The notes beneath the pieces are model-generated. The model saw nothing but the letters and a program-made list of their open reading frames with translations. It was not told the origin of the DNA and did not search any database. Both the position numbers and the translations under genes were made by a program. From the NCBI RefSeq assembly GCF_036323495.1, contig NZ_AP028947.1, forward strand, positions 1,922,001 to 1,986,000: a stretch of 64,000 nt of DNA, in the 5' to 3' direction. Source of the DNA: Limnobacter thiooxidans (lineage in GTDB: Bacteria > Pseudomonadota > Gammaproteobacteria > Burkholderiales > Burkholderiaceae_B). This document shows, piece after piece, positions 1 through 8,054 of this stretch (its first letter is position 1; each line of letters begins with the position of its first letter).

Positions 1-1005
1 GCTGTAAAACCGTTGCAAGTTGCGTCGTAGAAAGCTTTCTGCAACACCTTCCTTGATGATCAAGGCTGCAAGGTCTGGAATGTAATTGTCCAGTTCGTCC
101 ATGATCATTTCCCGAGTGACACCAATATCATCCAGCAAATCCTGAAGCGACTGCTCACCGTATTTTTCAAAGAAAAAGTCCACACCCAGATCAATGCACG
201 ACTTCAGGTAATCGGTGTTTCTGAACTCAAGCCAGAACTCGTACCCCAGCACCATGAATTCCTGCAGGTCCTGTTCGGTGACATAGTCGCGATAGGCTGT
301 CAAAGGCCATTCACGCACCACATCCCAAAAGGCCAGTGCGCTGTTCATCGCTGTTTCGCGGTACTGCTCGTTGTCCAGGGTTTCGTCCACCATTTCAAGC
401 GAACTTTTTACACCGCTTTCCATCAGGTTGCGCACACGGTCTTCCAGCCCTTCTGACAAATCAGGGGCCTTTGAACTGAGCCACTCGCGCACCTTGCGGG
501 TACTGCTGGCCACAGTGGAAAATTTCATCAGGTTGTTTTGCTCAAACACATAACCCTTGAGCACCGTGAAAATGACATCGGATAAAAAGTGCCGGAACGG
601 CGTGCTGTTCCGAATGTTGGTGACCGCGTGATCAAGCACGCCTTCCTTTTCGAAGATTTTCTCGATGAATTCTGTGGCAATCGAATCGGACACCACCTCA
701 CCTACCTTGGTCGTGCGGCTGGCTGGAAATTCAAAAATTCGGTTGGCAATTTCACCGAACAACTCGGGAATTGCACCACCGATTTCCATTTCAACCGCAT
801 AGCGCTGCGCGGTGGCCTTCACTTTCTTTTCGCTCACCGCATCGCGCAAACGAATGTGTTCAAAACGGTCCAGAAAATAACCCACCTCTTCGGAAAGCAT
901 GGCCTGAAACTTCTTGCCTTTCAGGTTCTGAAGCCAAAAGGCCACCTCTGCCTCAAGCAGTTGCGAAGCAAGGTCTTGGGGCACAGAAGCGCTGGGTTTT
1001 GCCAT
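1..1005 (-). CDS. Unknown protein, N-terminal 335 residues (cut by window edge)
   Basis: The minus strand is open from an ATG at 1005 to base 1, so 335 codons are visible and the 3' end lies outside the window. The product begins MAKPSASVPQDLASQLLEAE and is acidic, soluble-looking and mostly helical, with no signal peptide or membrane segment. I do not recognise the family. No strong ribosome binding site precedes the ATG, but no better start is seen. It is divergent from the transporter gene at 1033, with only 27 bases between the starts, so the promoters must overlap or lie inside the genes. Codon use looks like that of its neighbours. The shorter plus-strand frames here are shadows. Confidence 0.7.
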   Translation of the reverse strand, partial: MAKPSASVPQDLASQLLEAEVAFWLQNLKGKKFQAMLSEEVGYFLDRFEHIRLRDAVSEKKVKATAQRYAVEMEIGGAIPELFGEIANRIFEFPASRTTKVGEVVSDSIATEFIEKIFEKEGVLDHAVTNIRNSTPFRHFLSDVIFTVLKGYVFEQNNLMKFSTVASSTRKVREWLSSKAPDLSEGLEDRVRNLMESGVKSSLEMVDETLDNEQYRETAMNSALAFWDVVREWPLTAYRDYVTEQDLQEFMVLGYEFWLEFRNTDYLKSCIDLGVDFFFEKYGEQSLQDLLDDIGVTREMIMDELDNYIPDLAALIIKEGVAESFLRRNLQRFYS

Positions 1006-1032
1006 GATTCATCCGATGTGGTGTAAGGTTCA

Positions 1033-1755
1033 ATGATTCTAACCCGCAGCATTCAAATCGCCATGAGGCAATACAAATATTACGAGTTCGTGTTGGTGGC
1101 CTTTGTCGCCGTGCTTTTGTGTTCAAACCTGATTGGACCGGCAAAAATTGCCGAGCTCAACCTGCCCTTGATTGGCACCGTAACTTTTGCCGCCGGTGTT
1201 CTGTTCTTTCCAATTTCTTACATTTTCAGTGACATTCTGACGGAAGTGTATGGTTATGGCCGCGACAGGCGTGCAGTGTGGGCAGGCTTTGGCGCGTTGA
1301 TTTTTGCATCCTTCATGGCGTTTACAGTGGTGAACCTGCCCGCAGCGCCTTTTTGGGCCGACAGGCAACCCGCCATCGAAAGCGTATTCGGCAACACCTG
1401 GCGCATTGTGCTGGCTTCACTGATCGCATTCTGGAGCGGCAGTTTTGTCAACAGCTATGTGCTGGCCAAAATGAAAATCTGGACGCAAGGAAAGTGGTTG
1501 TGGACCCGCACCATCGGCTCAACCGTGGTGGGTGAATTCATTGATTCAAGCCTGTTCTACACCATCGCCTTCTGGGGAATCATGACAACCGACCAGATCA
1601 TCACTGTGGCGCTTACCCAGTATGTGTTGAAAACAGCTTGGGAGATTTTGGCCACTCCCCTGACTTACTGGATCGTGGCCCGATTGAAGCGCGCCGAGAA
1701 TGAAGACTACTACGACAGGGATACCCGTTTCACGCCGTTCAGTTTGAAGGTGTAA
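1033..1755 (+). CDS. yhhQ: Queuosine precursor transporter, YhhQ/VUT family
   Basis: The product is a 240-residue inner-membrane protein with about six hydrophobic segments. It carries the family block around residues 66-80 (SDILTEVYGYGRDRRAVW) and a second acidic membrane motif near VVGEFIDSS. The YhhQ family imports queuosine precursors (preQ0/preQ1) used for tRNA wobble modification; this is family knowledge, not shown here. Length is normal. The ATG at 1033 has an AAGG four bases upstream; an internal ATG at 1063 has no such site, so 1033 is preferred. The 3' end overlaps the convergent NlpC/P60 gene by 17 bases. No queuosine genes flank it. Confidence 0.88.
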   Translation: MILTRSIQIAMRQYKYYEFVLVAFVAVLLCSNLIGPAKIAELNLPLIGTVTFAAGVLFFPISYIFSDILTEVYGYGRDRRAVWAGFGALIFASFMAFTVVNLPAAPFWADRQPAIESVFGNTWRIVLASLIAFWSGSFVNSYVLAKMKIWTQGKWLWTRTIGSTVVGEFIDSSLFYTIAFWGIMTTDQIITVALTQYVLKTAWEILATPLTYWIVARLKRAENEDYYDRDTRFTPFSLKV

Positions 1756-2269
1756 GTGCCCCAAGGGCCACCCGGCGTGCGGTGATGAAATGGCGTTGCC
1801 AATATGGACTGAACAATTTGGCAATTTCAACGCCTGCCACGGTGGACACATGCATGAACCGGTTGTCGCCCATGTAAACACCCACATGGCGGCGAGTGGG
1901 ACCTGTTCTGAAAAACAGGAGGTCACCCGTGCGCAGATCCGTCATGTCCACGCGTTCGCCCACGGTCATTTGTTCCCGCGAACTGCGTGGCAGTTCAAAC
2001 TTGAACTTGTCCTGAAACAGAATCTGGATGAAGCCGGAACAATCAACACCCCGTGTTGTGGTTCCACCCAGCTTGTGGCGGGTACCTGCCCAATTGGAAT
2101 AATGGGCCAAGAGGGCATTTTGCAAATCGGTGCTGTAGGAATACTCAACTGGCGGCAGGCTGGAGGACTCCTCCATCGAGGAATTGGCCATTGCAAGACC
2201 GGGTAAAACTGACAGCATCAATACAATCACACTGCACTTCATACTGCTGAATCGGGTGACACGGGGCAT
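1739..2269 (-). CDS. NlpC/P60-family cell-wall endopeptidase, exported
   Basis: The 176-residue product has a signal peptide (hydrophobic core about residues 11-27, ending GLAMA) and a C-terminal NlpC/P60 domain. The catalytic Cys is C77 in GVDCSGF, the His is H128 in RRHVGVYMG, and a third polar residue is H140 in FMHVS. Family members cut the D-iGlu-mDAP bond in peptidoglycan peptides, as MepS does in E. coli. An in-frame TTG/ATG-type extension to 2302 exists, but the ATG at 2269 has an AGGAG seven bases upstream and gives a cleaner signal peptide. The gene overlaps the end of yhhQ by 17 bases in convergent orientation. The exact substrate bond is inferred. Confidence 0.88.
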   Translation of the reverse strand: MPRVTRFSSMKCSVIVLMLSVLPGLAMANSSMEESSSLPPVEYSYSTDLQNALLAHYSNWAGTRHKLGGTTTRGVDCSGFIQILFQDKFKFELPRSSREQMTVGERVDMTDLRTGDLLFFRTGPTRRHVGVYMGDNRFMHVSTVAGVEIAKLFSPYWQRHFITARRVALGALTPSN

Positions 2270-2378
2270 GTTGCTGCTCCTAAAATCGTGTGTTATCGAC
2301 AAGCGTTTGACTGCTTTAGAGGGACCGTATCATAGCGGCAAAGTACAGAACAATCGGTAAAACTCTGTAAAATTTAGC

Positions 2379-2407
2379 AAAAAACCCCGAACAGAGGTCG
2401 GGGTTTT
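2379..2407 (-). terminator. Rho-independent terminator after the small Cys-rich gene
   Basis: A nine-base stem (AAACCCCGA / TCGGGGTTT, 2382-2390 with 2398-2406) is followed on the minus strand by a T-rich stretch. It lies about 20 bases past the stop of the 42-residue gene. Confidence 0.75.
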
Positions 2408-2425
2408 GCAGAAAAAGCGGGCTGC

Positions 2426-2554
2426 TTACTTTTTCTTTTCTGGCTGCTTTTCGCCGGCTTTGGGTTGATCACCCAGAATCGATTTGGCAGGACAAATTTT
2501 AAATGCGGGACATTTTTGACATCCAACAGCGATTGCGATAGGGCAAACGGTCAT
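2426..2554 (-). CDS. Small Cys-rich protein, 42 residues
   Basis: The product starts MTVCPIAIAVGCQKCPAFKI and has four Cys (C4, C12, C15, C21) followed by a charged Lys-rich tail. The Cys spacing C-x7-C-x2-C-x5-C suggests a small metal site (Zn or Fe-S); this is inference. I have the impression that similar short proteins occur in many proteobacteria, without an assigned function. The ATG at 2554 is chosen because a GAGG lies just upstream; an ATG 12 bases earlier (MRITMT) is the alternative. The gene has its own terminator at 2379-2407 and follows no obvious operon partner. Confidence 0.6.
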   Translation of the reverse strand: MTVCPIAIAVGCQKCPAFKICPAKSILGDQPKAGEKQPEKKK

Positions 2555-2625
2555 GGTGATCCTCATGGAGTAAAGGGAAAAATCCCTGACGCAATATTGC
2601 AGGTATTCCCACATTTCAACAAGGG

Positions 2626-3522
2626 TTAATGCACGGTTCCTGTAGGGGATTTATTCAGTTGATGATTCACAAAGTTCTGCGCAGCCACACGCGCGAAGTT
2701 TTCTTCTTCAGTGGACACATCGTCCAGCAACAGTTGCAACTGCTCTGGAATGTCGGTTTGCGGAAAAAGTACCTGGTAAATGTAAAGCCAGCTCAGAGCC
2801 ACACCCCTGTTCTTCTCCACCTCCACCCCATCAAGATGCAATAGCGACAAAGTCAACAGCGACAAAGGCGACCCCAGTTTGGCTGCTTCAGTGAGGTAAG
2901 CCAACGCCAGGTGAATATTTTTGACCACGCCCTTGCCGTGCAGGTAATACACACCCACGTTGTGCATGGCTTGTGCCAAACCACCCTGCGCCGCTTTGTC
3001 AAAGTACTTGAAGGCTTGTAGCAGGTCAGGGGTTTCTCCACGTTCAAGGTCAAGCGCCAAACGATAGGCTGAATTCGGGTCGCCCAAATCAGCTGCCTGT
3101 TTTACGTAACGCTGAGTCAGTATCGGATTGGCCTCAAGTTGACCTTCAACACCACCTTGGTGAATTTGCGCAAGCGTCAGCACCGCCATCAGCACATTGG
3201 CCTGCGCTGCCTGCTCCAGCAATTGCAAACCACGTGGAAAATCCTGGTGGCCCAACTCGCCCGAAAGCAGCAAACGGCCCAGAATGACCTTGGCATCCAC
3301 CTCGTTTCGGGCAACGCCCTGTTCAAGCCAATGAAGGGCCTGTACGCAATCCTCTTCATTGCGACCTTCCGCATACAGGAAAGTGAAAGCAATCAGATTG
3401 CAATGTCCATCCCAGTTGTTACTCAGGGTTTGAAGCAGACGCTCGCGGGCCTGCAACAATTTCTTGTCGACAAACAGGGATTTGATTTCATCGGTGAACT
3501 CAATGGGTGCGGTGTGTTGCAT
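2626..3522 (-). CDS. Sel1-like repeat protein
   Basis: The 298-residue product is built of helical Sel1-type (TPR-related) repeats, best seen at AMHNVGVYYLHGKGV and the following AYLTEAAKLGSPLSL unit. Such repeats act as protein-protein scaffolds. No signal peptide or membrane segment is seen, so it is probably cytoplasmic. The frame is open further upstream to 3750, but that would run into the divergent gene at 3650 and the added sequence looks non-coding; the ATG at 3522 (MQHTAPIEF) is therefore chosen although it lacks a strong ribosome binding site. Partner unknown. Confidence 0.8.
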   Translation of the reverse strand: MQHTAPIEFTDEIKSLFVDKKLLQARERLLQTLSNNWDGHCNLIAFTFLYAEGRNEEDCVQALHWLEQGVARNEVDAKVILGRLLLSGELGHQDFPRGLQLLEQAAQANVLMAVLTLAQIHQGGVEGQLEANPILTQRYVKQAADLGDPNSAYRLALDLERGETPDLLQAFKYFDKAAQGGLAQAMHNVGVYYLHGKGVVKNIHLALAYLTEAAKLGSPLSLLTLSLLHLDGVEVEKNRGVALSWLYIYQVLFPQTDIPEQLQLLLDDVSTEEENFARVAAQNFVNHQLNKSPTGTVH

Positions 3523-3649
3523 GGGGTGTGGACTTTTTGCTGTTCGAGCCGAAATTCTACCTGCCTTGAGCCTGCAGGCACATCGCTGCTGCGAAACCGG
3601 GTGTAACGCTGTGTAAACTAGGCGGCAACTCTTTACACAGGTCACCCCC

Positions 3650-4327
3650 ATGAACACACCCACCATTGCTGTGCAAATCAAAGAAGATGTGTATGCGGAA
3701 ATGAAAGCCCTACACGTGCGCGCAGCCAAGCCCATCAGCGACGAAGACAAGGCGCTGGGCGCAGACCTGCTTGCGCAAACCTATGTGCAGTTGCTGGACA
3801 CCTGTTTCACCCATTTGCTCGACGATCTGAATTCAACCCAACCCGACAAAATGTTGTTGGACGCCTCCAAAGTGATTCACAAGGTACAAAGCGAAGCCCA
3901 GCACTACATCGGCTGGTTGATCAAGTTCATCGCCAACAAGCGCGTGCCGCCGGTCATCCATCATTTTCATGACATTGTTCACCTTGTAGAAATCGACGGG
4001 GTCATGAAACCCTGCATTCTGATCCCGGTGACTGCCACCTACGCCGACAAGGCCCGCAACGTGATGGATGCATTGAAAAACAAGGACACCACGCGCATGG
4101 AAGAAGGTGTGGAATTGCTGATTGAAGCGATTGAAACCGCGCTGGTGCCCCTGGTTTACACCCCCAAGGACTTGATGGGCTTCAACTTCGTGATCAGCAA
4201 GACCATCAACGGCGTGATCAACGTGCTGCACACCTTGTTCAAACACACGCTGCGCAAACTACCTCCGCACATCAAAGTGGAAAGCTACCCGAAGGTCGCG
4301 AACCATTTCGCGACCTTCCTCAAGTAA
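3650..4327 (+). CDS. Unknown helical cytoplasmic protein
   Basis: The 225-residue product starts MNTPTIAVQIKEDVYAEMKA. It is predicted mostly helical, with amphipathic stretches and a run of His near residues 103-111 (VIHHFHDIVHLVE). There is no signal peptide and no clear membrane segment. I do not recognise the family. It is divergent from the Sel1-repeat gene and convergent with the SDR gene at 4334, six bases beyond its stop, so it is probably transcribed alone. Base and codon use match the neighbours. Confidence 0.75.
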   Translation: MNTPTIAVQIKEDVYAEMKALHVRAAKPISDEDKALGADLLAQTYVQLLDTCFTHLLDDLNSTQPDKMLLDASKVIHKVQSEAQHYIGWLIKFIANKRVPPVIHHFHDIVHLVEIDGVMKPCILIPVTATYADKARNVMDALKNKDTTRMEEGVELLIEAIETALVPLVYTPKDLMGFNFVISKTINGVINVLHTLFKHTLRKLPPHIKVESYPKVANHFATFLK

Positions 4328-4333
4328 ACGGGC

Positions 4334-5110
4334 TTAAACAGGCTTGGAGATGAACTTCACCACCGCCGTGGCCCAGCTGCGGGGTGTGAAGCGAATGCTT
4401 TGCGCCATGGTCCAGTTCAAGGCACCGTGAATGTACACGCGCTGGTTGCGCATCATGGCCTTGTAACCCTTGATGGCCACATCTTCCGAACTGGGCATGC
4501 GTTTGCCCTGCACCAGTGCAGATTTCTGCATATTGGCTTCCGCCTGAAATCCTGATGCAGTGGGCCCGGGGCACAAGGCGCATACTGCCACACCACTGTC
4601 TGCAAGCTCTTCAGCCAGCGCTTCACTGAAGCTGAGTACATAGGCCTTGGTGGCGTAATAGGCAGCCATGTAAGGGCCAGGCTGAAACGCTGCGGTGGAC
4701 GCCACATTCAATATCTTGCCGCGTGTGCGGAGCAAATCGGGCATGAAACCGCTGCACAACACTGTAAGCGCTTCCATATTGAGTCGAAGCATGCTGGTGG
4801 TCGCTTCCACCGGCGTGTCTTTGAACAGGCCATAGGTGCCCACACCGGCGTTGTTCACCAGGTAAGTCAGCTCAATGGAATTGGCCTTGACCTTTTGAAT
4901 CAACTGGTCGGCCTCACCTGGTTTGGAAAGATCGGATGGAATCACTACAACATCCACGCCATACTGCTGACGCCAGTGGGTTGCCAACTCTTGCAGCTTA
5001 TTCTCGTTGCGTGCGCTCAGCACCAACGAAATGCCATCTTTCGCAAAACATTCAGCCAGGTGCAAACCAATACCGGACGATGCGCCGGTAACCAATGCCC
5101 ATTGTTTCAT
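4334..5110 (-). CDS. Short-chain dehydrogenase/reductase (SDR)
   Basis: The 258-residue product is a classical SDR. The cofactor loop TGASSGIG is at residues 8-15, NNAG is in the middle and the active-site YxxxK is in AYYATKAY. SDRs oxidise alcohols or reduce ketones with NAD(P)H; the substrate is not predictable here. The ATG at 5110 overlaps the stop of the upstream esterase gene (ATGA) and has GAGGGGAG five bases before it. The two genes form an operon, which suggests a hydrolase releasing an alcohol that the SDR then oxidises; that is inference. Confidence 0.9.
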   Translation of the reverse strand: MKQWALVTGASSGIGLHLAECFAKDGISLVLSARNENKLQELATHWRQQYGVDVVVIPSDLSKPGEADQLIQKVKANSIELTYLVNNAGVGTYGLFKDTPVEATTSMLRLNMEALTVLCSGFMPDLLRTRGKILNVASTAAFQPGPYMAAYYATKAYVLSFSEALAEELADSGVAVCALCPGPTASGFQAEANMQKSALVQGKRMPSSEDVAIKGYKAMMRNQRVYIHGALNWTMAQSIRFTPRSWATAVVKFISKPV

Positions 5111-6024
5111 TGTGACTCCCCTCTTCTTACAAAATCGGCAATGGCCCACAAAGCTCGGTCTGCCTTCTCGACAAACGCATTGAACATCTGGAAATTGTGC
5201 CACATGCCCGGATACACCGTACATTCCACTTGAACGCCTGCTTCCCGCGCCACGCGTTCAAGCAAAAGCGCATCATCCAGCAAAATCTCGTCGCTGCCGC
5301 ACTGAATCAACATGGGTGGCAAACCGTCGAGGTCAGCAAACACAGGCGACACTTTGGGATCGCTGGCCAACTCCTCACCACAGTAAGCCTGAACGCCACG
5401 CTGAAGGGGCACCACACTCAACATCGGGTCAATTTTGGCTTTGCTTTGTATGGACTCCGCGGTCAAGGTCATGTCCACGAACGGAGAAATCATGACCATG
5501 CCACCCGGCAAAGGCATGCCTTCGTTGCGTGCAAACACGGCCATCGCCAATATGTGTGCCCCGCCTGCAGAATCACCTACCAAGGTAATTTGGGCCGGGT
5601 CAACATCCAGGTCGAGCAAGGCCTGGTAGGCAGCCAGCCCATCCTCCAGGGCTGCGGGGTAAGGGTGCTGCGGTGCAAGGCGATAATCCACCAGAAAAAC
5701 ACGGGCGTTGCAGCGCACCGCCAGTTCACTGGCCAATGGCAAGTGCGTTTCCAGTGAGCCTGCAAAAAAGGCTCCACCATGCATGTGCAGAAGCACCTGG
5801 TCCGTGTGCGCATTGGCCGGGCGAACCATGGCGCACATGCAAGTGCCTAACTCGAGATATTCAACACGGGCATCATGGCGCACCTTGAACAAAGGTGCAC
5901 CGGCATTCATGGTGGCAGCAAGCCAGCTGAGCGGGATAGGCAATTTACCAGGTGTTTTGAAGGTGCTGCGCAGTGTCGCGCGGACGGCTTTCTCAGCCAC
6001 GTACTGAATGGGGTTCATGGGCAT
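5107..6024 (-). CDS. Alpha/beta hydrolase, hormone-sensitive-lipase (type IV) esterase
   Basis: The 305-residue product has the oxyanion-hole motif HGGAF at residues 82-86, the nucleophile motif GDSAG with Ser152, an Asp in GSDEILLDD and a His in GMWHNFQ. This is the complete triad of family IV carboxylesterases, which are usually cytoplasmic and act on short or medium acyl esters. No signal peptide is seen. The ATG at 6024 has GGAG six bases upstream. The gene overlaps the following SDR gene by four bases, so translation is probably coupled. It is divergent from the PaaX-like regulator at 6172. Confidence 0.9.
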   Translation of the reverse strand: MPMNPIQYVAEKAVRATLRSTFKTPGKLPIPLSWLAATMNAGAPLFKVRHDARVEYLELGTCMCAMVRPANAHTDQVLLHMHGGAFFAGSLETHLPLASELAVRCNARVFLVDYRLAPQHPYPAALEDGLAAYQALLDLDVDPAQITLVGDSAGGAHILAMAVFARNEGMPLPGGMVMISPFVDMTLTAESIQSKAKIDPMLSVVPLQRGVQAYCGEELASDPKVSPVFADLDGLPPMLIQCGSDEILLDDALLLERVAREAGVQVECTVYPGMWHNFQMFNAFVEKADRALWAIADFVRRGESQ

Positions 6025-6171
6025 TTGGTCTCCGAATGTGACAGCGAAATACGATCTGTGCTGCTTTTGTTATTTCCCCAATATAGCGAATTTGCGACAG
6101 GCAGCATCCCACCCCGATCACCCTGCCCCACAACAAGTTAGACTATTGCTTCCAATTTTCAAAAATTTCCC

Positions 6172-6981
6172 GTGAAAACAAACGCTTCTCCAAAACAATT
6201 AATTCTCGGCCTGATTTTGGCCGCCAAAGGTCGACAGGTTAAAGCCGCACACATGGTGCTGGCCTGCAGCTTGTTCGGTGTGTCTGAAAACAGCGCAAGG
6301 GTGGCCATGGCCAGGCTGGTTGCAGAAGGCCAGCTGAAATCAGCCGGGCGTGGCATTTACACCTTGGGAAAACAGGCGGTGTTCACCGGGCAAGACATTC
6401 AAAGCTGGAACGACAGGCTCACCGCCACTTGCGACTGGAATGGCCACTTCTATGCGGCTTTCACTTCCCACTTGGGCCGCAGCAACCGAAAGCATCTTCA
6501 GGTGCGCGAGAAAGCGCTGCTTTTGATGGGCTTTCGTGAATTGGAGCAAGGGCTGTTTGTACGCCCTGCCAACTTGAGCATGGGTATTGACGGTGTGCAC
6601 AACAGGCTGCTGGCACAAGGCGTCGAAAAAGAACTGATCACTTTCGAGCTGGTTCCTAAAAACCCTGCACAAGCGAAGACACTTCAGAAACTCTGGGATC
6701 TCAAGAAACTGGAAAGACACTATCAAAGCCACACCAAAAAACTGAATGACTGGATGCAGGGATATGGCCGCATGAAGCTGGAAAAGGCTGCCCGGGATGC
6801 CTATTTGGTGGGTAGCCAGGCCATTTATGAAGTGCGACGTGACCCCCTTTTGCCTGCTGAATGGATCGACGCTGCTGCACGGCAGCAATTCTTTGAAAGC
6901 GTGCTGCGCTTTGATGACACGGGCACAAGGGTGTGGCGCGAGTTGCAACTGCGCATATTGAAAGACGAAGAAGTGATCTGA
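6172..6981 (+). CDS. PaaX-like transcriptional regulator
   Basis: The 269-residue product resembles PaaX, the phenylacetyl-CoA-responsive repressor. The N-terminal winged helix-turn-helix spans about residues 30-65 (FGVSENSARVAMARL, then GRGIYTLG as the wing), followed by a longer effector and dimer region. No paa genes lie in the window, so the ligand is likely another acyl-CoA or aromatic CoA ester; this is inference. The start codon is GTG, with no clear ribosome binding site. It lies between the divergent esterase-SDR operon and a PF10118 gene, so either could be its target. Confidence 0.8.
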   Translation: MKTNASPKQLILGLILAAKGRQVKAAHMVLACSLFGVSENSARVAMARLVAEGQLKSAGRGIYTLGKQAVFTGQDIQSWNDRLTATCDWNGHFYAAFTSHLGRSNRKHLQVREKALLLMGFRELEQGLFVRPANLSMGIDGVHNRLLAQGVEKELITFELVPKNPAQAKTLQKLWDLKKLERHYQSHTKKLNDWMQGYGRMKLEKAARDAYLVGSQAIYEVRRDPLLPAEWIDAAARQQFFESVLRFDDTGTRVWRELQLRILKDEEVI

Positions 6982-7022
6982 AATAGCAGCTCATTACACT
7001 GCTTTACTTTTTATAAGCGATC

Positions 7023-7034
7023 TGTAATATTACA
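7023..7034. promoter_or_regulatory. Perfect 12-base palindrome upstream of PF10118 gene
   Basis: TGTAATATTACA lies 56 bases before the start at 7090, in an AT-rich gap after the regulator gene. It could be an operator half-site pair. The regulator is unknown. Confidence 0.35.
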
Positions 7035-7089
7035 TTCACAACTGTCAACGTCATTGATGTTAATGATGCAGAACAATGTGGAGACCGTA

Positions 7090-7944
7090 ATGAGCACAGA
7101 CCTGTCCAGTTCGATCAAGAAGCCCACTTCCATCCACCAGAAAGGTTCCAGCTTTCCGGTGCGTCGAATGGATTTTGATTTTTCAAACATCAATCGACAC
7201 TTTCTCGCAAACGACCCGGCCTGCAGCCATGTGTGGACTGCTTTTCAGGCCTACTTTCCGGAAGGCGAACAGTTTTTCGTTGATGCTGTACGCGATGCCA
7301 AAAAATACGTGAAAGATGAAGCCCTGTTGCGCGAAATCAGCGCTTTTATTGGACAGGAAGCAATGCACGGCAAAGAACACCTGGAGGCCAATGCCGAACT
7401 GAAAAGGCAAGGCATCAATGTGTACGGCTGGGATGCACGCGCCCGCTGGGCCCGCAAGAAACTCAACAAACTGCTGCCCGTGAAGGCCAGGTTGGCCGGC
7501 ACCACAGCGGTTGAGCACTACACTGCGGTGATGGCCGAGCACCTGATGAAAAGTGACAGCTTTCACAAAATGATCGTGGACCCGAAGATCAAGAATCTGA
7601 TTTTCTGGCACGCCATGGAAGAAAGCGAACACCGTGCAGTGGCCTTCGATACGCACAAGGCAGTGGGTGGAACCTATGCCCAACGTGCTATTGCAATGAC
7701 GATTGTTTCAATTGGTATCGGGCCGGTGGTACTCGCCGCCATGCTGAGCTGCATGAAGCAGGACGGCGAATTACTCAACGCCAAGTCCTGGCTGAAATTC
7801 ACCGACCTGTATTTCGGGCGCAAGGGCATCTTTCGAAAAATGATTCCCGACCTTGCCCTGTTTTACAAACGTGACTTTCATCCCATGCAAACCAATATGG
7901 ATGAACCCATGCAGTTGTGGAAGGAAAGGCTGGCGCTGGCTTGA
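7090..7944 (+). CDS. PF10118-type protein, predicted ferritin-like di-iron enzyme (paralog A)
   Basis: The 284-residue product belongs to the family labelled predicted metal-dependent hydrolase (PF10118). Four putative ligand sites are visible: E60 (FPEGEQF), E90-x-x-H93 (GQEAMH), E142 (VEHYTA) and E178-x-x-H181 (EESEH). This E / ExxH / E / ExxH order is the hallmark of ferritin-like di-iron proteins, many of them oxygenases or desaturases. I therefore doubt a hydrolase role, but no activity is shown. A hydrophobic stretch lies at about residues 200-220. The ATG at 7090 has GGAG six bases upstream; an ATG at 7054 is possible but weaker. Two paralogs occur in the window. Confidence 0.8.
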   Translation: MSTDLSSSIKKPTSIHQKGSSFPVRRMDFDFSNINRHFLANDPACSHVWTAFQAYFPEGEQFFVDAVRDAKKYVKDEALLREISAFIGQEAMHGKEHLEANAELKRQGINVYGWDARARWARKKLNKLLPVKARLAGTTAVEHYTAVMAEHLMKSDSFHKMIVDPKIKNLIFWHAMEESEHRAVAFDTHKAVGGTYAQRAIAMTIVSIGIGPVVLAAMLSCMKQDGELLNAKSWLKFTDLYFGRKGIFRKMIPDLALFYKRDFHPMQTNMDEPMQLWKERLALA

Positions 7945-8054
7945 TAGTCTAAAGGCCAGATGGTGGCGCCTATCGCCCCCTGTTGGCGCATCCGGCTACA
8001 TGCATGGTGAGCCTGACACCTTAAGCTGAATCAGATCGCACAGGAGACTCCGAT

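Noticed and set aside
589..1026. 145-codon plus-strand frame
   Set aside because: It is antisense to a 335-codon minus-strand frame that stays open to the window edge and has normal protein composition.
2626..3750. Long version of the Sel1-repeat gene from 3750
   Set aside because: The extra 76 residues run into the divergent gene at 3650 and have an unlikely composition.
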